This document shows positions 1 through 6,656 of a stretch of 17,671 nucleotides of DNA, in pieces. The notes beneath the pieces were generated by a model. That model was given only the letters and a program-made list of their open reading frames with translations. It was not told the DNA's origin and searched no databases. The DNA is from Desulfobacteraceae bacterium. Lineage in GTDB: Bacteria > Desulfobacterota > DSM-4660 > Desulfatiglandales > JALVMZ01. The DNA is taken from positions 1-17,671 of the forward strand of contig JALVMZ010000139.1 in the NCBI GenBank assembly GCA_027032655.1, in the 5' to 3' direction. Position numbers and translations under genes: made by a program. Position 1 is the first letter of the stretch; every line of letters starts with the position of its first letter.

Positions 1-23
1 ATATCCATGGATTCAAATTTAAC

Positions 24-52
24 TTGATTTATTTAAAAAAAATCTATATATA
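24..52 (+). promoter_or_regulatory. Candidate sigma-70 promoter of the signalling block
   Basis: The 98 bases before the first gene are strongly AT-rich and non-coding. TTGATT at 24-29 and TATATA at 47-52 are separated by 17 bases, each matching four of six consensus positions. It is the only promoter-like pair found ahead of the first gene and would place the transcript start near position 59. AT-richness makes chance matches likely, so this is tentative. Confidence 0.35.
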
Positions 53-98
53 AAGTGTAAAAAATATTATCAATATATTTAGTTAATTAAGAATGTAG

Positions 99-797
99 AT
101 GAATGATAAAGAGTTCGTGGAGATTCTGGATCATGTTCTATCCCATTTAAGGCATGAAATAGGGAATTTTCTGAATTCTTTAAGGATTACACTTGATGTT
201 CTGGAAGATGGATACGAGTTCTTCGATAATCATAAAAGGCTTGAATATATTAAAAGAGCAAAAAGGATCGTTTCGGAATACGGTCCCCTGCTTGATGCCC
301 TTAAAGAATACTCAAAATATCATTTGACAGATCATCGGATTATTCAGTTTCAGAGTTTCTGGGAGAATTTGAGTGCGTATATTTATGAGATATTAAGAGA
401 TAGACAGGATGTGAATATTCAGATGATTTGTGATATTAATGATTGTAATATAATTGGGGATGAAGCACTTATTCAAAAATCAATATTAAATGTGATTAAT
501 AATTCTCTTGAAGCCCTAGATGGCATTGACAACCCTCAGATAAGGATCGGCGCAGAAAGGGATGGAGATTATTTAAAATTGACCATTTATGATAATGGAA
601 CCGGTATACCACCGGAGAATAGAAATAGAATATTTTTCCCGCTATTTTCAACAAAACCAGGTCATAGGGGAATGGGATTGCCTACAGCTCACAGGTTAAT
701 AACATTGATGGGTGGAAGAATTGATATTGACACTTCAATGGATAAGGGCACCCTTGTGAGAATATGGATAAAAGCCGATTTTAATGATGATATTTAG
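99..797 (+). CDS. Small soluble sensor-less histidine kinase (H-box plus HATPase)
   Basis: The 232-residue protein is a compact cytoplasmic histidine kinase. A helical dimerisation segment carries the likely phospho-accepting His19 in LRHEIGN. The ATP-binding domain follows, with an N-box around Asn135 (NVINNSLEAL, 131-140), G1 box DNGTGI (165-170), an F-box FFPLFST (179-185) and a G2 box GHRGMGL (188-194). There is no signal peptide, membrane segment, PAS or GAF domain, so any input must come from a partner protein. Most kinases have sensor domains, which makes this a minimal catalytic unit. The start ATG at 99 lacks a strong Shine-Dalgarno sequence. The next gene begins 15 bases after its stop and encodes a roadblock protein, then an MglA-like GTPase. 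No receiver gene is adjacent; the nearest is at 7721. The kinase assignment is firm; the pathway is unknown. Confidence 0.88.
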   Translation: MNDKEFVEILDHVLSHLRHEIGNFLNSLRITLDVLEDGYEFFDNHKRLEYIKRAKRIVSEYGPLLDALKEYSKYHLTDHRIIQFQSFWENLSAYIYEILRDRQDVNIQMICDINDCNIIGDEALIQKSILNVINNSLEALDGIDNPQIRIGAERDGDYLKLTIYDNGTGIPPENRNRIFFPLFSTKPGHRGMGLPTAHRLITLMGGRIDIDTSMDKGTLVRIWIKADFNDDI

Positions 798-812
798 AGA
801 GGTATTTTTCAA

Positions 813-1205
813 TTGAAATACATTCTTGAAAAAGAGAAGCTTGATCAGATAGAAGAGATATTGATTAAAGATCTGATGGATCTTGGTGTTCATTGCGTGG
901 TTCTTATAGACCTTTCAGGCAATATTCTTATTGATCTTGACAGTGGTGAATATCATCATGACCTATCATCACTTGCAGCACTTGCAGCAGGAAATTTTGG
1001 CGCTGTTAATGCAATGGCAAAACTTATAGGAGAGGATGAATTCTCCCTGCTTTTTCATAAAGGTAAAAAGGAGAGCATTCACTTCAGCAAAGTAATGGAT
1101 GATTTTCTTTTGATTACCATATTTGGTCAGGATGTATCCCTTGGTTTTTTGAGACTTCGGGTGGCAGAGGTGATAAATAAATTGAGTGCAATTTTTAAGC
1201 TATAG
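813..1205 (+). CDS. Roadblock/LC7 domain protein, MglB-like
   Basis: The 130-residue protein is essentially one roadblock/LC7 domain. The first strand is GVHCVVLIDLSGNILID (25-41), the central helix contains the DLSSLAALAAGNFGA stretch and LIGEDEFSLLF, and the final strand and helix are LGFLRLRVAEVI. Roadblock proteins dimerise and often regulate small GTPases; MglB of Myxococcus is the GTPase-activating protein of MglA and is encoded directly upstream of mglA, as here. The start is TTG at 813, supported by the AGAGAGG sequence at 796-802. The gap to the GTPase gene is 51 bases. The MglB-like role as GAP or co-GEF is inferred from gene order; the protein is shorter than Myxococcus MglB (about 159 residues). 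Confidence 0.85.
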   Translation: MKYILEKEKLDQIEEILIKDLMDLGVHCVVLIDLSGNILIDLDSGEYHHDLSSLAALAAGNFGAVNAMAKLIGEDEFSLLFHKGKKESIHFSKVMDDFLLITIFGQDVSLGFLRLRVAEVINKLSAIFKL

Positions 1206-1256
1206 AGGATCTATTGGTGGATATGACAATTAAAATATTTTTGGGGGTATGGTCAT

Positions 1257-1880
1257 TTGGCTTTAATCAACTTGAAGAAAAAGGAGATACAGGTAAAGAT
1301 TGTATATTACGGTCCTGGAAGGAGTGGAAAAACCACTAATCTGGAGTATATATATAATAGATTCAACACCAGAATAGAAACAGAAATGGTCACAATCAAG
1401 ACCCATGGAGATAGGACATTGTTTTTTGATTTTTTACCATTTGATATGGGAAAGATCCATGGATATGATGTGAGGATTCAGCTCTATACAGTGCCCGGGC
1501 AGGTAAAATATAATGCCACCAGGAAGCTTGTATTAAGGGGAGTGGATGGAATAGTTTTTGTAGCAGACTCTATTGCTGTCAGAAAGGAGAAGAATATCCT
1601 ATCTCTTAAAAACTTACAGGAGAATCTCTATACATATAAAAAGAGCATTTATCATATTCCAATAGTTTTTCAGTACAATAAGCGAGACCTTGAAGAGCAG
1701 GGCATTCCTCTTATACCAGTTGAGTTTCTTAACCGATTGTTGAACAGTAAGCTCAAAGCGCCATATTTTGAAGCAAGTGCCGTTACAGGTATGAATGTGG
1801 TTAATACCATGAAAAAGATAATCTTATTAACAATTCAAGATATCCAGAAGGATCTAAACTGGGGTAAGGCAATTGGATGA
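1257..1880 (+). CDS. mglA: MglA-like small Ras-family GTPase
   Basis: The 207-residue protein has the full MglA pattern. P-loop GPGRSGKT (19-26) follows the signature KIVYYGP, and switch I contains DRTLFFDFLP (52-61). TVPGQ at 78-82 replaces the Ras DxxGQ motif, with Thr78 and Gln82 at the same numbers as I recall for Myxococcus MglA. NKRD (141-144) gives guanine specificity and ASAVTG (173-178) is the G5 loop. MglA-GTP marks the leading pole and controls gliding and type IV pili in Myxococcus; other relatives serve polarity or surface sensing. The start is TTG at 1257, with GGGGGT upstream at about 1242; it aligns exactly with the family N-terminus, and the nearby upstream ATGs are out of frame. 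The roadblock gene precedes it, and the next gene overlaps its end by eight bases. Catalytic residues look intact. Confidence 0.9.
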   Translation: MALINLKKKEIQVKIVYYGPGRSGKTTNLEYIYNRFNTRIETEMVTIKTHGDRTLFFDFLPFDMGKIHGYDVRIQLYTVPGQVKYNATRKLVLRGVDGIVFVADSIAVRKEKNILSLKNLQENLYTYKKSIYHIPIVFQYNKRDLEEQGIPLIPVEFLNRLLNSKLKAPYFEASAVTGMNVVNTMKKIILLTIQDIQKDLNWGKAIG

Positions 1881-2580
1881 AAAATCTTCTATAACCGGTG
1901 AGATAGAAAAACGCCTTGATGCTCTTTTCAGGGAAGATAATGATGTAAGTGTTCCTGAAGAGAGTCCGGAAGAGATTGAATCTTCTCCTCTTTTAAGAGT
2001 AAAAGAGATTATTCTTTCCATAGACTGGGAAATAACCGATAGCGTTTTGGCCTCCCTTATTGATGAGGTGCAGATTCTAAAAGCCAGTTACAGTAATGAT
2101 AGAATAATATCCCTATTCCTGGACCTTATAGAATCTGTGGGTAAATATATAAGTAAGAACAAGGCAAATTCGCATCCAGATGCAATAAGATTGATGAATT
2201 CTATATATAGAAGTCTTGAAAGAACCGCGTTAAATAAGGATCTAACGGAATCACAGAAGAGAAAGGAGCTCTTTGTTCAGATAGATAGATTTAAAAAATT
2301 AAAAACAAAGATAGCTGAGCAGAGAAGAGAGGAAAGAAAAGAAGAGATACCAAAAATCAGATTGCCTGAAAAGGAAGAGGTGGTAAAGGCAGAAGCCTCT
2401 GAAGAGACACCAGAAGTTGAATCCCCACCGCGTGTTGAAGAGGAGCCCCCGGTTGATTTTAGAGGCATGGCACCCCATGAGGCCTTTGCATTCGCCTTAG
2501 AAGAGATAAGGAAGTTAATAAAAGCAGAGTTTCAGGCATTAAGGGCTGAGTTGAAGCTCTGGCGAGAGACCAGAGGATGA
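1873..2580 (+). CDS. Uncharacterised GTPase-coupled protein with coiled-coil C-terminus
   Basis: The 235-residue soluble protein has no family I can name with certainty. A short acidic, proline-containing N-terminus is followed by a helical segment of about 110 residues (roughly 40-150) that includes SIDWEITD and ANSHPDAIRLMNSIYRSLE. From memory, a similar segment occurs in hypothetical deltaproteobacterial proteins. Next comes a charged, glutamate- and proline-rich linker (about 150-195). The C-terminus, FALEEIRKLIKAEFQALRAE (approximately 208-227), looks like an amphipathic coiled coil. The start is TTG at 1873, inside the GTPase gene, with an eight-base overlap and a weak GGGGTAAGG ahead; the only nearby ATG leads to a quick stop. 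The overlap suggests translational coupling to the GTPase and hence a partner or effector role, which is an inference. Confidence 0.72.
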   Translation: MDEKSSITGEIEKRLDALFREDNDVSVPEESPEEIESSPLLRVKEIILSIDWEITDSVLASLIDEVQILKASYSNDRIISLFLDLIESVGKYISKNKANSHPDAIRLMNSIYRSLERTALNKDLTESQKRKELFVQIDRFKKLKTKIAEQRREERKEEIPKIRLPEKEEVVKAEASEETPEVESPPRVEEEPPVDFRGMAPHEAFAFALEEIRKLIKAEFQALRAELKLWRETRG

Positions 2581-2589
2581 TTGCAATTA

Positions 2590-2604
2590 TATAATTTTTA
2601 TAAT
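2590..2604 (+). promoter_or_regulatory. Two TATAAT boxes in the 55-base gap, possible internal promoter
   Basis: Perfect TATAAT hexamers occur at 2590-2595 and 2599-2604 between the coiled-coil protein gene and the winged-helix protein gene. I found no convincing -35 element at the correct distance (TTGCAA at 2581 is only 12 bases ahead of the second box). The gap is extremely AT-rich, so this is weak. Confidence 0.2.
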
Positions 2605-2635
2605 ATTATTAACCCTTAGACAAGGAGATTATCCA

Positions 2636-3106
2636 ATGGATATCTCGCCAAGTGAACTCTATCATATGGTATTTAAAAGAGTGCTTCGAGAAGACATAGG
2701 AGAACTGGCACTTGATGGCAAGACATTGAAGGTATTATTTGATATGGATGGAAGAAAAAGTGCTGGTGAATTAAGCAAAAGACTTGGCATTGAAATGGAA
2801 GAGCTTGCCAGAATAATTTCGAAACTCCTGGAACTAAAGATTATTGAACCTCTGGATGAAGCAGTATCAATGCTTGGAAGTGATTTTTTTGATTATCTCC
2901 ATGATCAACTTGCCCTTGCGGTGGGTCCCATTGCAGATGTAATCATAGAGGATGTTGTAAGTGATATGGGGCATACCATTTCCAGATTCCCCAGACACAG
3001 GGCTGCGGAATTGATTGATTTAATAGCCCGTGAAATAAGAAATGAGGAGAGGCGGATTGCTTTCCAGCAGACAATGCTCTCCAGAATAAGGGAGATGGAG
3101 ACCTGA
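2636..3106 (+). CDS. Winged-helix-like protein with conserved helical C-terminal domain
   Basis: The 156-residue soluble protein has two parts. Residues about 27-73 (GKTLKVLFDMDGRKS, then ELSKRLGIEMEELARIISKL and LKIIEPL) read as a small winged-helix domain in which helices follow a glycine turn. Residues about 80-155 contain LALAVGPIADVIIEDVV and end in charged helices. The GPIA motif recalls the DUF8082-type domain that closes some signalling proteins; I cannot confirm that assignment. There are no membrane segments or cysteine clusters. ATG at 2636 is preceded by AAGGAG at 2622-2627. The position after the kinase, roadblock and GTPase genes recalls the DUF742 winged-helix member of conservon operons, but homology to DUF742 is not visible by eye. 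DNA binding is possible but unproven; protein-protein contact is equally likely. Confidence 0.65.
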   Translation: MDISPSELYHMVFKRVLREDIGELALDGKTLKVLFDMDGRKSAGELSKRLGIEMEELARIISKLLELKIIEPLDEAVSMLGSDFFDYLHDQLALAVGPIADVIIEDVVSDMGHTISRFPRHRAAELIDLIAREIRNEERRIAFQQTMLSRIREMET

Positions 3107-3143
3107 TCCATGTATTAATGAGGAGATATGAAAGGGGGCTTTT

Positions 3144-4352
3144 ATGAGATTATCAAAAATGACTCTGTTATTGGTTATCGCTGCGATAGTCATAATAATT
3201 GGAGCAGGTGGACTCTACTATTTTAAGTGCCAGAAAACAAGCGGTATTAGAGTAGGTGGCATTTTTGATCTAACAGGTCCAACCTCTGAGGTGGGAAGGG
3301 AGTTCTCCCTTGGCATAAAGGATGCAGTTAGATGGATTAATGATCATGGGGGAATCAATGGTAAAAAGATTGAGTTGATTGCAAATGACTATAGATATGA
3401 TGTGGGTTTAGCAAGAAAGATTTATAAAAAATATATCAATGAATATCATATAGAATTGATGCAGGGATGGGGAACTGGTGATACTGAGGCACTCAGACCT
3501 AATGTAAATAGAGATGGTGTTGTTTATATGTCAGCTTCTTACTCTGCGGCACTGACTGATCCATTTTATACTCCTTATAATTTCTTTATTGGAACAGATT
3601 ATTCCACATCCATAAGGCTTGCGATAAAATATATTAAAGAATCACATAAACATCCCTCACGACCTCCCAGGATGATATTTGTGTATCCCAATCATCCTTA
3701 TGGCGTTGCACCTATTCCAGCAGGAAAAAGAATGGCAGCAGAGCTGGGAGTCGAATATGGACCGGATCAGATAGTATCACTTAAGGCAAAAGAGGCCATA
3801 GAGCAGATCAAAAAGATAAAGCAATACAATCCTGACTGGGTCTGGCTTGGGGGGACGCTTAATTCATGTGCAGTAGTAATAAGGGATGCTGGGAAGCTGG
3901 GTCTTGATACAAAGTTTATTATAAATACATGGGGATTTGATGAGAAATTACTGGAAAAGGCAGGTCCCTATGCTGATGGAAGGGCTTATGGAGTGGTTCC
4001 CTGTGCCATGTGGGGGGATAATGTTTCGGGGATGAAACCGATTATGGAGGCCCATAGAAAATACCATTCAGCCAAGAGTCATACTGTTAGTTATGTGAAG
4101 GGATGGGTTTCTATGATGGTTATGGCAGAGGGGATCCGTAGGGCTGGAGATAATATTTCAGGCCCTGCAGTAAAGGATGCCTTAGAGACTTTGAGAAATT
4201 ATAACCTGGGGAATCTTTCTGCTCCCATCACATTTACAAATACTGATCATAGACCAAACACAAGTGTTAAGATTTATAAGATTTCAGGAGGAAAGTATAT
4301 CAGGGTAGCCGAGGTAAAAATGCCAAGAGATCCAAGGTTTCTTGGCTGGTGA
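3144..4352 (+). CDS. Membrane-anchored LivJ-type ligand-binding protein without permease
   Basis: The 402-residue protein is a type-1 periplasmic-binding fold of the branched-chain amino acid/amide/urea family (Peripla_BP_6). A hydrophobic segment at 7-27 is followed by IRVGGIFDLTGPTSEVG (35-51), the typical first strand and loop, then INDHGGINGKKIELI, the GTGDTEAL ligand loop and YMSASYSAALTDP. Two lobes run to the C-terminus. Cys29 is not in a lipobox (preceding residues LYYFK), and there is no clear signal-peptidase site after the hydrophobic stretch, so it is probably an uncleaved anchor in the inner membrane facing the periplasm. ATG at 3144 has AAAGGGGG at 3131-3138. No LivH/M/F/G-type transport genes are nearby. 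The next gene encodes a Cache/HAMP membrane protein, so a sensory role is more likely here than uptake. The ligand cannot be predicted. Confidence 0.83.
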   Translation: MRLSKMTLLLVIAAIVIIIGAGGLYYFKCQKTSGIRVGGIFDLTGPTSEVGREFSLGIKDAVRWINDHGGINGKKIELIANDYRYDVGLARKIYKKYINEYHIELMQGWGTGDTEALRPNVNRDGVVYMSASYSAALTDPFYTPYNFFIGTDYSTSIRLAIKYIKESHKHPSRPPRMIFVYPNHPYGVAPIPAGKRMAAELGVEYGPDQIVSLKAKEAIEQIKKIKQYNPDWVWLGGTLNSCAVVIRDAGKLGLDTKFIINTWGFDEKLLEKAGPYADGRAYGVVPCAMWGDNVSGMKPIMEAHRKYHSAKSHTVSYVKGWVSMMVMAEGIRRAGDNISGPAVKDALETLRNYNLGNLSAPITFTNTDHRPNTSVKIYKISGGKYIRVAEVKMPRDPRFLGW

Positions 4353-4386
4353 TATATGATGAAAATTTTAAAAAGGAGTTGTTGTC

Positions 4387-5559
4387 ATGATTATTATATG
4401 TGAAGAGTGTGGTAAAAGATACAGGATAGATCCATCCAAGATAAAGGGTGAACAGGCAAGACTAAAGTGTAGATCCTGTGAGCATATAATAATTGTAAAG
4501 AAACCAGAAGAAAAGCCCCCGGAGCCTCCTTCCACGCCTGAAGCAAAGGTAGTGCCAGAGCCAGGACCACCACCTGAATCCCCCCCGCCACCGGCGGAGC
4601 CAACACCCCCGGAAGAGCAGACTCCTGCAAGAGAAGAACGAAGGGCTCCTGTAATTCCAGCCAAAAGAAAGTTTGCCCTTGGTCTCAGGGTGAAGATGAT
4701 TCTTCTGTTCTTCCTTATTCCTGTTTTTTTGGTTGCAGCTTCAGGATATATCTATCTAAAGCAGATTGAGGGTCTGAGTTCAATGCTCACTGAAGAGAGT
4801 AAAACCCTGATTACAAAATTTGCAGAGAGAAGTATTGTAGAAAAGGCAAGGAGCGTCGCAGCGCAGGTGAGTCTCTATCTTAAAGCCCATCCTGAACTTA
4901 AAAAGCAGGATTTTAACAATAATAAGGAATTCAAAAGGATAGCGCAGCAGAAAGTGGGAAACACAGGTTATACCGGATTGTATGAACTTCCCGACGAGAA
5001 TAATATATGGAGAACATGGGTACATCCCAATACCAAGATTATTGGTATTGATATGGCCAAACTTAGAAAGCCCTTAGGAAGAAACTTTCCCGGATTCTGG
5101 AGAGCATTCACTGGTGTTAGGGGAGGAAAGGAATTCAGTGGATACTATACATGGATGGATAAGGATGGCACATTCAGGGAAAAATTTATGGTAGGCACTC
5201 CTGTGGAGGGAACAAGATTTATAATTGCAGCCACCACATATATGGATGAGTTTACCCTGCCACTCAAGAGGCTCGAAAGACGAGCAGAAGAGATAAAGGC
5301 AAGAACCAGAAATATGAGTATTATTATACTGGTAGTAACATTGATACTGATAGGTGTTATTGTTTCTATTTATGGACATACGCTGACAGGCAAGATAAAA
5401 GATCTCACTGCTATTGCCGATCGTATAAGTGTTGGAGACCTTGATGCAGAGATAAATATCAAATCAGGAGATGAAATTGGCGAACTTGCTGATGCCATCT
5501 CCAGGATGCAGGAGAGCATCAGGCTTTCCATCGAAAGATTGAGGAGGAGAAGGAGATAA
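4387..5559 (+). CDS. Zinc-ribbon, Cache and HAMP membrane protein lacking an output domain
   Basis: The 390-residue protein begins with an MJ0042-type zinc ribbon (Cys5, Cys8, Cys28, Cys31). A proline/glutamate-rich linker (about 40-92) leads to a transmembrane helix at about 104-123 and an extracytoplasmic Cache-type sensor (about 124-308) with GNTGYTGLYEL (191-201) and a typical GTRFIIAATTYMDEF end. A second transmembrane helix lies at about 311-330, and a HAMP domain (about 331-384) contains ISVGDLDAEI and GDEIGELADAISRM. The protein then stops in a run of arginines. Cache-HAMP proteins normally continue into a chemoreceptor, kinase or cyclase domain, and none is present or left in the 43-base gap that follows. 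Signal could pass by HAMP contact with a separate partner or by the N-terminal zinc ribbon. AAAAGGAG lies ahead of the ATG. The codons for the linker are locally GC-rich. Confidence 0.82.
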   Translation: MIIICEECGKRYRIDPSKIKGEQARLKCRSCEHIIIVKKPEEKPPEPPSTPEAKVVPEPGPPPESPPPPAEPTPPEEQTPAREERRAPVIPAKRKFALGLRVKMILLFFLIPVFLVAASGYIYLKQIEGLSSMLTEESKTLITKFAERSIVEKARSVAAQVSLYLKAHPELKKQDFNNNKEFKRIAQQKVGNTGYTGLYELPDENNIWRTWVHPNTKIIGIDMAKLRKPLGRNFPGFWRAFTGVRGGKEFSGYYTWMDKDGTFREKFMVGTPVEGTRFIIAATTYMDEFTLPLKRLERRAEEIKARTRNMSIIILVVTLILIGVIVSIYGHTLTGKIKDLTAIADRISVGDLDAEINIKSGDEIGELADAISRMQESIRLSIERLRRRRR

Positions 5560-5602
5560 ACCTTATTATTAATCTTAAAAAAGAGAGGTTTAAATATAAA
5601 TC

Positions 5603-6598
5603 ATGGTTATTATTCCAAAAGAAAAGCCTGTGATTGAAAATTTAAACAGTTATTATGTTGATATCCAAAAATTACTTGAGCACTATCAGGGAGAACTTGA
5701 ATCAGGTGGAATCTATTTCAGGTCTCCCGCTGTTGAGGGGATTATCTTCTTTGATAAAGATGCCCTTCTTAGTGGTGTCTATAAGGACAGAGAAAAAGAA
5801 GTGGATGGAAAAGAGGCCATTGATTTAATTATAAAGGCAGTGGAGAATCAGAATTTTAAAATTGATGTAATCTCCATATCACCTGATAAAGTATATTTCT
5901 GGGCAAATCTCTCCAATTCGAAGAGTATTTATCAGGGACTTAGCACTGAATTCACAGACCTTGATGGACTGATAAAGAAGATGCAGGCAGAAGGATTAAC
6001 AGGATATATAGATGTAAGTATTGGAAACGGAGAAGATGGAGGAGTAATATTTCTGGCAAATGGTCAGGTCATAGATGATTCTTATTGTCGGGGAAAAGAA
6101 CCTATAAGTGGAGCTGAGAAGACCCAGGAATACCTGATCAGGAGGACCAAGGAATCAGGTGGAGTTTTTAATGTTTTTAAAATTATACCTCGAAAAGAGG
6201 TGGAAGAGCCTCCTGTGAGCACAGTTGAAGAAGTGGTTGAACCTGTGAAAGAAGGAGTTGATTTTATATCTATTCTTGAGGAATTGATGCAAAGCTTTGA
6301 GGAGATGATGCAGAGGGAAAAGATAAAGACGGAATTCAATATTGCTCTTAGAAAGATTCTGGTTGATAGGGCCGATGAGTATCCCTTCCTTGATCCCTTT
6401 GCAGGAGAGTTTGAATACTCAGGGGGCAGGATAGAATATTCAGGGAGTGCAGGGATGGAAGAGATGGCAACAGCTCTTATTGATATATTAAATCTATTGG
6501 CTGAAGATATTGGTTTAAGGGATCAGTGGGAAGATCAATACAGAAGATGGTCTGAAAAGCACTCAAACGAATTGGATGCATCGGGAATTCGGCATTAA
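5603..6598 (+). CDS. Protein with two PATAN-like repeats and an uncharacterised C-terminus
   Basis: The 331-residue soluble protein has no named family that I recognise as a whole. Two stretches share a pattern: GGIYFRSPAVEGIIFFDKD (35-53) with LLSGVYKD after it, and GYIDVSIGNGEDGGVIF (134-150) with GQVIDDSY after it. Both resemble the PATAN/DUF4388 core also seen at 127-220 of the receiver protein starting at 7721. After a valine/glutamate-rich linker (about 196-220), a C-terminal region contains FLDPFAGEFEYSGGRIEYSG (262-281) between helical segments. There are no membrane segments, signal peptide or catalytic motif. AAAGAGAGG precedes the ATG at 5603. PATAN domains mediate protein contacts in signalling regulators such as PatA and have been associated with GTPase/roadblock networks; an adaptor role is my inference. 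Confidence 0.65.
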   Translation: MVIIPKEKPVIENLNSYYVDIQKLLEHYQGELESGGIYFRSPAVEGIIFFDKDALLSGVYKDREKEVDGKEAIDLIIKAVENQNFKIDVISISPDKVYFWANLSNSKSIYQGLSTEFTDLDGLIKKMQAEGLTGYIDVSIGNGEDGGVIFLANGQVIDDSYCRGKEPISGAEKTQEYLIRRTKESGGVFNVFKIIPRKEVEEPPVSTVEEVVEPVKEGVDFISILEELMQSFEEMMQREKIKTEFNIALRKILVDRADEYPFLDPFAGEFEYSGGRIEYSGSAGMEEMATALIDILNLLAEDIGLRDQWEDQYRRWSEKHSNELDASGIRH

Positions 6599-6606
6599 AT
6601 TACTGT

Positions 6607-6633
6607 TTTACATATCTTTCCTTTTAGGATAAT
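6607..6633 (+). promoter_or_regulatory. Weak candidate promoter in a 58-base gap
   Basis: TTTACA (6607-6612) and GATAAT (6628-6633) each match five of six consensus bases, but the 15-base spacing is short. The downstream gene, unlike its neighbours, lacks a clear Shine-Dalgarno sequence. A transcript start near 6640 would leave a leader of under 20 bases. Confidence 0.25.
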
Positions 6634-6656
6634 CCCCTGTCAAGACACTATAGATT

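Noticed and set aside
3144..3230. Lipoprotein signal in the LivJ-type protein (Cys29)
   Set aside because: Residues before the cysteine (LYYFK) do not fit a lipobox; an uncleaved anchor is more likely.
4368..4664. Minus-strand glycine/serine-rich open frame of 98 codons
   Set aside because: It is the antisense of the proline-rich linker of the Cache/HAMP protein; its composition is explained by CCN codons and it has no ribosome-binding site or family signature.
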